Below, one piece after another: positions 7,848-14,543 of a DNA stretch of 41,280 bases. A model generated the notes under the pieces. It was given only the letters and a program-made list of their open reading frames with translations. It did no database searches and was not told the DNA's origin. The DNA lies in NCBI GenBank assembly GCA_902796305.1, contig CADBOJ010000085.1, positions 1-41,280 on the forward strand, read 5' to 3'. The position numbers and the translations under genes are program-made. Origin of the DNA: an uncultured bacterium (GTDB lineage: Bacteria > Cyanobacteriota > Vampirovibrionia > Gastranaerophilales > Gastranaerophilaceae). Within the stretch, counting starts at the first letter, position 1. Each line of letters begins with the position of its first letter.

Positions 7848-9074
7848 ATGAAAAAGATTATATTTTCTATATTTTTGGTTTTAGCTTTTAGCTTAGCCTG
7901 CGAGGCTTCGTATATTGATAAACAGTTAAAAAACACAAAGAACACAAAAAAATACAGCTCCATAAATATTTATGCCAATAAAAACATTTCGCAAATTGAT
8001 AATAAAACAATCAAAGACCCGAAGCTGATAAAACTTTCCGATTGCATAGAAATAAGCGATACCGAATTTGACAAAAAAACAAAAGAAGATGAAAAATTAT
8101 ATGAAATACAACATGAAAATTTAAAACCAAAAAAAGAAACCAACTCCATAAAACAGCCTTTATCTGCCGATTTATATAATTTATACAGGGTAGCCGAAAG
8201 AATAATAAGAGCAAATAACCTTGACTACATAAATTGGAGAATATCTTTATATAACGATACCGAAACATATAATGCTTATACGGCAATGGCAAATTTAATA
8301 GCGGTATACAGCGGTTTATACGATACTTTGTATGGAAACGACGATGCTCTTGCATTTATTGTATCCCATGAACTATCCCATCAAATACTCGGTCATCTGC
8401 AAAGAACGGCGGATTTGGATAATACATTGCGAAAATGGGTTCCGCAGGGAGAGATGGGCACGCTTGATTTAATTTATTATAAAAAAAGAAGAGAAATAGA
8501 GCTTGAAGCCGATTCGCAAGCATTTGAACTCTTATCAAGAGCGGGTTACTCACCCAAAAAAGCAATGGATGCAATCAGTTTTATGGAAGCAATGCCTAAC
8601 AGCAATGCAGTACTATTAAGCACTCACCCTCACCCGAAAGAAAGAAAAGAAAACGCACTTGAAATAGCAAGATACATAAGCCCCGATTGGATAAAAGAGG
8701 GAAGATATAATCTGTATAACAGTCAGATTTTAGAAGCAAAAAAATCTTCCGATAAAGTATCTTTTGTTATAACGGGTAATAATCAAATCAATCCTTATCA
8801 ACCCGAAAACTATGAAAAAAGACTTTTAAGATATGCTTATATGAGTTACCTTAATGCAGATAATGAAAGAGCGGTAAAGTTTTTTGAAAAGCTTGTAAAA
8901 GAAAATCCGAAATATGAATATTATTTGTATTTATCGTATGCAAACGAAAACTTATACAAAGAAACGAAAAAAGATAAATACATTAAAAAAGCAATTGAAA
9001 CTGCAGATATTGCAAAAGGTTTATCGAACAACAAATATACATCAGAACAGGTGAATACTTTAAAGAGTTTATAA
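7848..9074 (+). CDS. M48-family metalloprotease, secreted, with C-terminal helical repeats
   Basis: This 408-residue protein starts with a signal peptide (about residues 1-20). The peptidase core has HELSH (174-178), which supplies the two His ligands and catalytic Glu, and ELEAD (218-222), which supplies the third ligand. STHPHPKER (258-266) is typical of BepA/LoiP-like bacterial M48 enzymes. The region after about residue 300 resembles TPR-like helices (YLNADNERAVKFFEKLVKENP). Such enzymes act in the periplasm on misfolded or outer membrane proteins. It lies on the plus strand exactly between the terminase large (51 bp away) and small (18 bp away) genes. It looks like a host-type gene captured as prophage cargo. 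It could alternatively show that the terminase genes are a remnant, but both remain intact. Confidence 0.9.
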   Translation: MKKIIFSIFLVLAFSLACEASYIDKQLKNTKNTKKYSSINIYANKNISQIDNKTIKDPKLIKLSDCIEISDTEFDKKTKEDEKLYEIQHENLKPKKETNSIKQPLSADLYNLYRVAERIIRANNLDYINWRISLYNDTETYNAYTAMANLIAVYSGLYDTLYGNDDALAFIVSHELSHQILGHLQRTADLDNTLRKWVPQGEMGTLDLIYYKKRREIELEADSQAFELLSRAGYSPKKAMDAISFMEAMPNSNAVLLSTHPHPKERKENALEIARYISPDWIKEGRYNLYNSQILEAKKSSDKVSFVITGNNQINPYQPENYEKRLLRYAYMSYLNADNERAVKFFEKLVKENPKYEYYLYLSYANENLYKETKKDKYIKKAIETADIAKGLSNNKYTSEQVNTLKSL

Positions 9075-9092
9075 TTGTTTTATAAATAAAGA

Positions 9093-9392
9093 TTAAATAT
9101 CCTCGCCGATATTTAGCTTTAACTGCTCACCATCCAGAGTTATATCGTTCATTTTTATAAATACATTGTTTTCTTTTTTTGTCTCTTTATACAATCCTGC
9201 GATTTTTGCTTTGTTTTCAAGTGCTCTCAAGGCTGCTTGAATGTTAGGGTTTCCGTTTTTATCAAAACACCCAAGAGCAATTTGTTTTAATTCTTCAAAT
9301 TGTTTTAAAGCTTCTTCAAGAGTAAAAATTTCTTGCTCGTTTTGAATTTCTTTTTGATGAAAAATGCTTAATTGTTTATCATTATTATTCAT
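9093..9392 (-). CDS. Phage terminase small subunit-like protein
   Basis: This 99-residue, soluble, helical protein has a central ALRALENKAKIAGLY segment, the kind of pattern found in small terminase subunits near the end of their helical domain. It lies upstream of TerL in the transcription direction, with only the M48 gene between. It overlaps the preceding Cys-rich gene by 8 bp. Small subunits recognise the packaging site and recruit the large subunit. No N-terminal helix-turn-helix is obvious, so the assignment rests on the short motif and context. Confidence 0.6.
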   Translation of the reverse strand: MNNNDKQLSIFHQKEIQNEQEIFTLEEALKQFEELKQIALGCFDKNGNPNIQAALRALENKAKIAGLYKETKKENNVFIKMNDITLDGEQLKLNIGEDI

Positions 9393-9768
9393 TTTGAATA
9401 ATTTTTACGGGAATTTTATTTCCGAAAAAATCGCAGGCATATTGCTTTATTCCCGTTATTTTGCCTTTTCTTTTGATTTCTCTGTTATCTCCCCAAACAA
9501 AACCCCACGGAGCTCTGAATTTATTTTTAAAACCGAGTTTAGTGTACAGTAAATCCTTTTTCAGCCTTGATTTAATTCTTTCAACACCGCCCGAGTAGTA
9601 GTATTTTTCATACCATTCATTTGTTTTTAAGTCAAAATGTACATATAGAGCCATATTTTTATTGCAAATCGGGCATAATGCAAGATATAAGCTTCTTTTT
9701 GTTAAACCATCCCTATCTTGAAGAAACCAGATGTCGTTAGCGCTAAATACACTGTTACAATGGCGCAC
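9385..9768 (-). CDS. Phage protein with a Cys pair, unknown function
   Basis: This 127-residue basic protein has a CPICNKNM motif (residues 32-39), like half of a zinc ribbon or knuckle, and aromatic-rich segments (KTNEWYEKYYYSGG; FRAPWGFVWGD). The start is a GTG with a very strong ribosome site, AAAGGAGGGG, 5-6 bases upstream. It is the first gene of the leftward phage unit visible here and overlaps the TerS-like gene. A packaging or transcription-related role is possible from position, but nothing in the sequence proves it. Confidence 0.65.
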   Translation of the reverse strand: MRHCNSVFSANDIWFLQDRDGLTKRSLYLALCPICNKNMALYVHFDLKTNEWYEKYYYSGGVERIKSRLKKDLLYTKLGFKNKFRAPWGFVWGDNREIKRKGKITGIKQYACDFFGNKIPVKIIQNE

Positions 9769-9833
9769 AGTATCCCCTCCTTTATTTTCGTCAGCCTCGT
9801 TTCTCTGTCAAATGCGATAGCCGGTGTGCAGGG

Positions 9834-9850
9834 CGAGCTGATGAAGCTCG
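9834..9850. other. GC-rich hairpin in the phage operon leader
   Basis: The arms CGAGCT and AGCTCG enclose GATGA. The hairpin sits in a stretch (about 9790-9890) visibly richer in G+C than its AT-rich surroundings, upstream of the GTG start at 9768. No T-tract follows on either strand, so it is not a simple terminator. It may be a leader RNA structure or a foreign fragment. The rest of 9769-10003 shows no supported gene. Confidence 0.35.
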
Positions 9851-9968
9851 ACCGAAACACTACGATTGCGCCTGTGCTATGCGGTTTTGATGATACTAAT
9901 TTGAATTGTCCGAAAACATATTTTCAGGTTAACATATTTTTTTGTAAGTTGCTTAAATTTGCGGGATT

Positions 9969-9988
9969 TTTTGTACTGTTGTACAAAA
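9969..9988. promoter_or_regulatory. Putative LexA (SOS) box of cyanobacterial type
   Basis: TTTTGTAC-TGTT-GTACAAAA is a perfect inverted repeat with 8-base arms and a 4-base centre. Its core GTAC-N4-GTAC fits the reported cyanobacterial LexA consensus RGTACNNNDGTWCB except at the two outermost bases. It lies about 200 bp before the GTG of the leftward phage unit and 15 bp before the -35 box of the rightward tRNA promoter, so it could link prophage expression to DNA damage. Another dimeric repressor could also use such a site. Confidence 0.45.
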
Positions 9989-10003
9989 TTTTTGGGTGTT
10001 TTG

Positions 10004-10032
10004 TTGAAATTTAATAATTTTTAGTATATAAT
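10004..10032 (+). promoter_or_regulatory. Sigma-70-type promoter for the tRNA-His region
   Basis: TTGAAA (10004-10009) and TATAAT (10027-10032) are separated by exactly 17 bases. It points toward the tRNA-His gene, whose 5' end is about 165 bp downstream, with a decayed tRNA-like copy in between. This is the best-formed promoter seen in the window. Confidence 0.65.
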
Positions 10033-10091
10033 AGCCTAGCTGGTATTTTTGGCTATTTTATGTCGTTATACCATAAGAAATTTTTAATAAT

Positions 10092-10150
10092 GGCGGGTGT
10101 CGCCAAAAGTGGTTACTCGGCCATGAGAGATTGAATTGGTTCCGGGAACC
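10092..10150 (+). pseudogene. Decayed partial copy of tRNA-His
   Basis: The first 15 bases (GGCGGGTGTCGCCAA) are identical to the 5' part of the intact tRNA-His at 10202. GTGGTTA, GATTG and TGGTTCCGG then recur with small insertions, covering the D-arm and anticodon arm. There is no T-arm and no matching CACCCGC acceptor strand, so it cannot be functional. It is probably a relic of duplication or integration at this tRNA gene. Confidence 0.6.
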
Positions 10151-10201
10151 ACAAGAAACAAAGTTTGTTAATTTAAAATTGAATAATAAAGTATGATTGA
10201 T

Positions 10202-10275
10202 GGCGGGTGTCGCCAAGTGGTTAAGGCCCCGGATTGTGGTTCCGGTATTCGTGGGTTCGATCCCCACCACCCGCC
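10202..10275 (+). tRNA. tRNA-His(GUG)
   Basis: A full cloverleaf can be drawn. G-1 (10202) is followed by acceptor GCGGGTG pairing with CACCCGC (10268-10274), with C at 10275 opposite G-1. The D-arm contains GCCAAGTGGTTAAGGC. The anticodon stem CCGGA/TCCGG encloses loop TTGTGGT with anticodon GTG. The T-arm is GTGGG-TTCGATC-CCCAC. The extra G-1 paired with C73 is diagnostic for histidine tRNA. The 3' CCA is not fully encoded. A promoter (10004-10032) and a terminator (10286-10310) bracket it. Confidence 0.95.
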
Positions 10276-10285
10276 CATTTATAAG

Positions 10286-10310
10286 AAGCAGGTAAAATAT
10301 CTGCTTTTTT
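10286..10310 (+). terminator. Rho-independent terminator after tRNA-His
   Basis: AAGCAG (10286-10291) pairs with CTGCTT (10301-10306) around a 9-base loop and is followed by a T-run to 10310. It starts 10 bases after the tRNA 3' end. Confidence 0.7.
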
Positions 10311-10688
10311 CGTTCTTGCAGAAGGCTTTTGCGGGGTTCTAAGGTTCGGGGTTCTAAGGGTGATTTTTGCCCCTTTTGTATTAAACTTGTTAAGAGATTG
10401 TAATACTTTAAAGGTATCTTTAAGTTCAATTTGAATGTTTTCTCCATCAAAATATATATTATTTGCCATAGTTGTAAGAATCAGCTTCTTTTCATCCGCT
10501 GTTGCTTTTTTAAATAGTTCAGGTAATCGTTCTGTAAATCCCAAAATAAAATCAATTCTTTTATATAATGCTTTGGTATTAGTGTTGTTTTCATCTAGTT
10601 TAACTAATAATCTATCTTTTTCTTCCTGCCATTCACTTAGCATTTGATTAAAGTCATCATCTGACATACAAGATGGTAATCTTCCTTT
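10311..10688 (-). pseudogene. Serine recombinase C-terminal remnant
   Basis: The minus-strand frame is open from about 10688 and contains SDDDFNQMLSEWQEEKDRLL, then ERLPELFKKATADEKKLILT and NIYFDGENIQIELKDTFKVL. This is the characteristic C-terminal tail of large serine recombinases: a coiled-coil helix, an 'F..A...EK..LL' helix and a closing beta segment. The catalytic and DNA-binding domains are missing and stop codons lie just upstream, so it is a fragment. Its 3' end contains a short tandem duplication encoding LRTPNLRTP and the frame then runs antisense through the tRNA, so the native C-terminus is lost. Its position against tRNA-His suggests an integrase of an element once inserted here. 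Confidence 0.7.
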
Positions 10689-10839
10689 TTATTAAAATTA
10701 TATTCTTTCTCAAAATGTTGATAAAATTTTATTACGGTATATTGAATATATTTGTAATTCAATAGAATCGCTTTTTGGGGAGAAATATCCTGAATCTAAA
10801 AAATCTAAAAAATTTCTAAACTATATTGTTAGAAGAAAT

Positions 10840-11466
10840 TTGAATGAGAAATGTTGTTGCGGTATTTATAACTCTAACGGTTATTATTACATACAACATA
10901 TAACTTTATACCCATATTCAAAAACAAAAACAATTTTTCAAGATTTTTACATAAGAAAATACGACAACAATATGTTTCTTACAAATGAAAAATCACACTT
11001 TAAAATTCCTTTTAATAATTTTATAGATTTATACCGTGAGGCAACAAATATTAATGGGCATAAAAAATTAATTAAAAATATTAATAAAAAAATTGAGGCA
11101 TTGAATAAAAAGATTCAAAAACAGAGTAATTGCCATATATGTAATCCTGTAATTAAAAATACTCCAAAAAATAAAAAGCATATGTGCATAAATTGCCAAA
11201 ATTTAGTTGATGCAATATATAAAATTGATACAGAAAAATTAAAAAAGCAATCAATTGTTTACGCAATAAAGAAAAAAGATAAAGACTTAAAGATTATTCA
11301 AAAACTTAGTGATATTAGGCAATTAAGATACAATAACCTAATAAGTTATTTAACATATCTTAATAATGAAAATAAAATTAGAAATAAGAATGAGATAGAA
11401 ACCTTAATTGCTAAAGTATTTAGTGATTTTCCGCCATTTCATTTTGAGAAAAATAAATTAAATTAA
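10840..11466 (+). CDS. Unknown basic protein with paired CxxC, possibly 5'-truncated
   Basis: From a TTG at 10840 the product has 208 residues, but the same frame is open back to about 10696 without an ATG (YPESKKSKKFLNYIVRRNLN precedes it), so the 5' end may be lost or the start may be non-ATG. A CCCG cluster lies near the start, followed by CHIC and CINC about 40 residues apart (in the region of residues 100-125), which could bind zinc. The rest is Lys/Asn-rich helix. No family is recognised. It is divergent from the recombinase remnant and inside the presumed tRNA-linked insertion. Its very low GC resembles plasmid or mobile-element genes. Confidence 0.5.
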   Translation: MNEKCCCGIYNSNGYYYIQHITLYPYSKTKTIFQDFYIRKYDNNMFLTNEKSHFKIPFNNFIDLYREATNINGHKKLIKNINKKIEALNKKIQKQSNCHICNPVIKNTPKNKKHMCINCQNLVDAIYKIDTEKLKKQSIVYAIKKKDKDLKIIQKLSDIRQLRYNNLISYLTYLNNENKIRNKNEIETLIAKVFSDFPPFHFEKNKLN

Positions 11467-11668
11467 AATTATTTTATTAAATATTTTTAAAATAGGAAAA
11501 TATTCTTATTTATATCAAAAATTAGGTCAGAACTAATGTATTTTATTCAAAATACGATATTTTGCCTGTTAATTGCATCAAGCAATTTGGTTTTATATAA
11601 ATGTAAGAAATAAGAATTTTTACACTAATAATAAACGAAAGGATAAAGCCATGTAAAAAAATTCTAAA

Positions 11669-11739
11669 GAAGTTCATACTTATTGTATGATATAACCTTT
11701 TGTAATTATACCTATATAAATGTTTTCAGTATGAACTTC
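11669..11739. repeat. Inverted repeat, 12-bp arms
   Basis: GAAGTTCATACT at 11669-11680 is the exact reverse complement of AGTATGAACTTC at 11728-11739, with 47 bases between. The right arm contains the likely start codon of the next gene, so pairing in mRNA could hide the start, or the site could bind a regulator. The surrounding gap (11467-11730) shows no other recognisable element. Confidence 0.5.
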
Positions 11740-12252
11740 ATATCCGAATATGAATATATTTTATTTGCTATTATGGAATCTTCAAGAAACAAAAACTTTA
11801 TCAAGGATATATCATTTAGCTATGACAATAATTTTGATAATTTCAATTTAGAAAATCCGAATAATATCATCAAACACATTGGATTTAAAATTACAGTGGA
11901 TGTAACAACATTATTTAGGATTGGCTCTATTAATCAATTAAAATCCAAAACAAATAATCGCTCAAATATAAAAGTTACTAAGTTTAATCCTCAACAATAT
12001 GAAATGTATAATCAGCTTAAAAACTATGTGCGTAAATACAACTATACAAAACTCTATAAATTCGATTTATTACAAATGTTTAAATTTAAAGGTGAAAACA
12101 AAGAAAAAAGATTAAACACAGCAATAAACAGACTAAATTCACAATTTTGTAAAATTCATGGTGCAGATATAGAACTTATAAAATGTATAGACAGATATAG
12201 CGGTTATTATGAAATACAAGATGTCTGGGGAATAAAGAAAAACCAAGAATAA
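11731..12252 (+). CDS. Unknown protein with possible C-terminal winged-helix
   Basis: From the ATG at 11731 the product has 173 residues; the frame extends to a TTG at 11683. No clear ribosome site precedes either start. The N-terminal half is Asn/Phe-rich with predicted strands (NIIKHIGFKITVDVTTLFRIG). The C-terminal part (KYNYTKLYKFDLLQMFKF, then KRLNTAINRLNSQF and SGYYEIQDVWGI) resembles a winged helix seen in plasmid replication proteins or transcription regulators. This similarity is a general pattern, not a family match. It lies within the presumed mobile island. Confidence 0.5.
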   Translation: MNFISEYEYILFAIMESSRNKNFIKDISFSYDNNFDNFNLENPNNIIKHIGFKITVDVTTLFRIGSINQLKSKTNNRSNIKVTKFNPQQYEMYNQLKNYVRKYNYTKLYKFDLLQMFKFKGENKEKRLNTAINRLNSQFCKIHGADIELIKCIDRYSGYYEIQDVWGIKKNQE

Positions 12253-12311
12253 TTTAGTGTCATTTCTTAAATTCGTTATTTGGTTATTTTGTTAGATTTA
12301 CTTTTAAACTT

Positions 12312-12814
12312 ATGAACGAGCCTCATTTTAATGTGATATATAAAAATGATTCTTATGTTATCCCTGAAATTGACGATGATGAACTGTTACAGTTTTGTAT
12401 CACTTTTATGGACATTTTAAAGCGTGAAATAAAGCAAAGCAAAAAGAATATGAAAAACTTAGAAGAGAGCGTGAATTGTTAGAATATTTAATTTTAGAAA
12501 ACTATCGGGAACTGAGAAATTGGTATGAAATATCTAATGCAAGTATAACTTTCGTGACTGAAAAGGAACTTGTTTCTACGCTAAAAGAATTGTTGAGTAA
12601 CAGTAAAACGCTCAGCGTAATAGGATCAATAAATGCGAATTGGCTTAGTTTAATAAGTGATATATGTCCAAACCATGCTTATTCTGTTTCAGACTATAAT
12701 CCTTTTGATGAATCCGCAAGGCTTATAAATCCAAATAACACTGCAGTATATAATATTGAGAATATTGAAATTTTTCCAATTTATTTTGACACAGTATATG
12801 TAAAACAGTTATAG
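12312..12814 (+). pseudogene. Gene split by a -1 frameshift at an A-rich run, unknown product
   Basis: Frame one starts at an ATG (12312) and runs 56 residues to a stop at 12480-12482. The overlapping -1 frame has no good start of its own but continues to 12814 (SNASITFVTEKELVSTLKEL..., ending VYVKQL). Switching to the -1 frame at CAAAAAG (12440-12446) joins MDILKREIKQSKK smoothly to EYEKLRRERELLEYL and gives one product of about 165 residues. The switch could be a mutation or programmed slippage at AAAAAG, although the ideal heptamer would have A rather than C in first position. No family is recognised. Confidence 0.45.
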
Positions 12815-12940
12815 CTGAAACCCAAACTAAAAAGGATATCTTAGATTTCTAAATTTTTATTATTTTAAATCAAATACAATAAAACATTTCTTTAATTTTT
12901 AGATATTTTAATTCTTGAGTAATTATTTTGACCAAGGGTT

Positions 12941-12964
12941 GTAACCAATACACACCACCCGCCC
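12941..12964. repeat. tRNA-His 3'-end-like fragment (possible att site)
   Basis: CACCACCCGCCC at 12953-12964 is identical to 10265-10276, the last T-stem bases and acceptor 3' strand of tRNA-His. GGGTTGTAACC just upstream loosely resembles the T-loop. With the tRNA it would bracket a 2.7-kb segment holding the recombinase remnant, as the two attachment ends of an integrated element do. The G+C-rich stretch stands out in the AT-rich gap 12815-13064, where no gene is seen. Confidence 0.5.
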
Positions 12965-13064
12965 CAATCTTTATCAAATTATTAAGTGCAGCACAGTTAA
13001 TATTATTCGTGCATCTGTATACGCTTCAAAACTCTAAAAATACAACAACAAATAATCAAAGTAA

Positions 13065-14342
13065 TTAAAGAAAATTCGGTGAATGATTATCACGTCCGCC
13101 TATAGGAATTAAATTTCTCGAGAGTAAGAATTCATTTACTTCGCCTAAATATTCTCTTTCTTTATCCGAATTTAATATTGATTGCGGATATGATTGATGA
13201 TAATTTTCCGAAAAAACAATTTTTCCGTTTGCAATTTTTAAAAGATTATCAAACCCTTTTCTGAAATCTTTCATCTGCTTTGCGGTAAAATACGGATGCG
13301 CAAAGCCTAACAATATACGATCATCTCTGCCAAGAATTTTCAGTATTTTTTCAAAACTGTTTTCGGTTACCGAAACAATCTTATTGTCAATCAATCCGGG
13401 ATAAAACAGATGACAAATATCTTCTACACCTTCATCAATTAAATCTGTATGTGTTTCTATTGAATTCTTTTTTAAAAAGTCATCCAGTCCTTCGGGGGTG
13501 GTGTGTGGTTTTTGGACCCTGTAAACTCTTCCGAATACATATCCGTTCATCAAATTTCTATACAGCTCATCGGCTGACACATTATATTCTTTAGCTATTT
13601 TGTTAATTCTGGTTTTAATTTGAGCATAATTTCTTAATCTGTAGTGCAAATTATATGCAAAGGTTTCATCACCGTCAATAAAATATCTTTCCAATTCCTT
13701 ACGATTATAGCCATCTCCTAATACTTCAATAAAATTATTAATCATCTCATTTCGATTTTTTCTGACATTTTCGACAATCATCTTCATTTCTTTGGAATCA
13801 GGGTCTATAAAATAAGCTAAAACTTCACCGCTTTTAATATCATTGCCCGAAACAAAAGAGAAACTCAATTCCACACCCGGGATGAAATTAACATTTTTAA
13901 ATTTTGCTTTATCACTTTCAATGTATTTTAATGCTTCTTTTACTCCCCAAACGTCATCATGGTCTGTTAAAGCAAAGGTGAATGGTTTTCCTGTTTTTGC
14001 GTATAATTCATCTCCGTATTTAGCAGCTTGGTCTAAAATAGTTTTAACATTTGCCCATCCGTCAGAATGGTTGGAATGAGAATGCAAATCAATTTGAAAA
14101 ATCCCCTTTGCTCTGTTATCTGCTGCTGCATTATAGTTTTCATACGTCATATTTTTGCAAGTTTCAATGAGTTTCTTTTGGGGACTTATAGAAGATGTAA
14201 AACTAATATTATTATTTAAAATCTGATAATATGTAATATGTTCATAGGTTTTATTATTAATATTAGCAGTAGCTTTATTGTTATTTTGTTTTTTTAATAT
14301 CCTATGATTCTTTAAACCATAGCTAATCGCTTGTATTTGCAT
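13065..14342 (-). CDS. PHP-domain metal-dependent phosphoesterase with N-terminal FTS motif
   Basis: This 425-residue protein has a PHP fold from about residue 80. DLHSHSNHSDG (85-95) supplies the first metal ligands, followed by ALTDHDDVWG, IPGVELSFSF, FAHPYF, and a final GGRDNHSPN at the C-terminus with the usual D-x-H. PHP enzymes hydrolyse phosphate esters such as histidinol phosphate or nucleotides; the substrate here is unknown. The family usually starts at the DLH motif, so the 80-residue leader with ISFTS (46-50) is extra and resembles leaders of neighbouring proteins. The ATG at 14342 has AGGA upstream; an earlier TTG in frame (14363) is less likely. It lies 200 bp after the GH13-like gene, so it may have its own promoter. 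Confidence 0.82.
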   Translation of the reverse strand: MQIQAISYGLKNHRILKKQNNNKATANINNKTYEHITYYQILNNNISFTSSISPQKKLIETCKNMTYENYNAAADNRAKGIFQIDLHSHSNHSDGWANVKTILDQAAKYGDELYAKTGKPFTFALTDHDDVWGVKEALKYIESDKAKFKNVNFIPGVELSFSFVSGNDIKSGEVLAYFIDPDSKEMKMIVENVRKNRNEMINNFIEVLGDGYNRKELERYFIDGDETFAYNLHYRLRNYAQIKTRINKIAKEYNVSADELYRNLMNGYVFGRVYRVQKPHTTPEGLDDFLKKNSIETHTDLIDEGVEDICHLFYPGLIDNKIVSVTENSFEKILKILGRDDRILLGFAHPYFTAKQMKDFRKGFDNLLKIANGKIVFSENYHQSYPQSILNSDKEREYLGEVNEFLLSRNLIPIGGRDNHSPNFL

Positions 14343-14543
14343 TTTACATTTCCTATCAACCAATACAAAATATTTCTTACCGGATAAATAATTTTGGCAT
14401 TATTTTTTTATTTAATCTTAATACAGATTTACGGTTGCATCTATACTGTACTCTATATATATTATTAAAACATGTAATTCTTCAATTAGTAATTAAGTTT
14501 TATAACAAATTTAAACTCTATAATAGTTTTAATGATGCAATTA

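Noticed and set aside
10221-10310. C-terminal tail of the recombinase frame running through tRNA-His
   Set aside because: The GGGDRTHEYRNHNPG end is antisense to the tRNA and terminator, so it is read-through after the true end was lost. Only the part to about 10311 is treated as recombinase.
10058-10450. Minus-strand frame of 130 residues across the tRNA-His region
   Set aside because: It reads the antisense of the intact and decayed tRNA-His (the familiar spurious GIEPTN-type peptide) and has no ribosome site.
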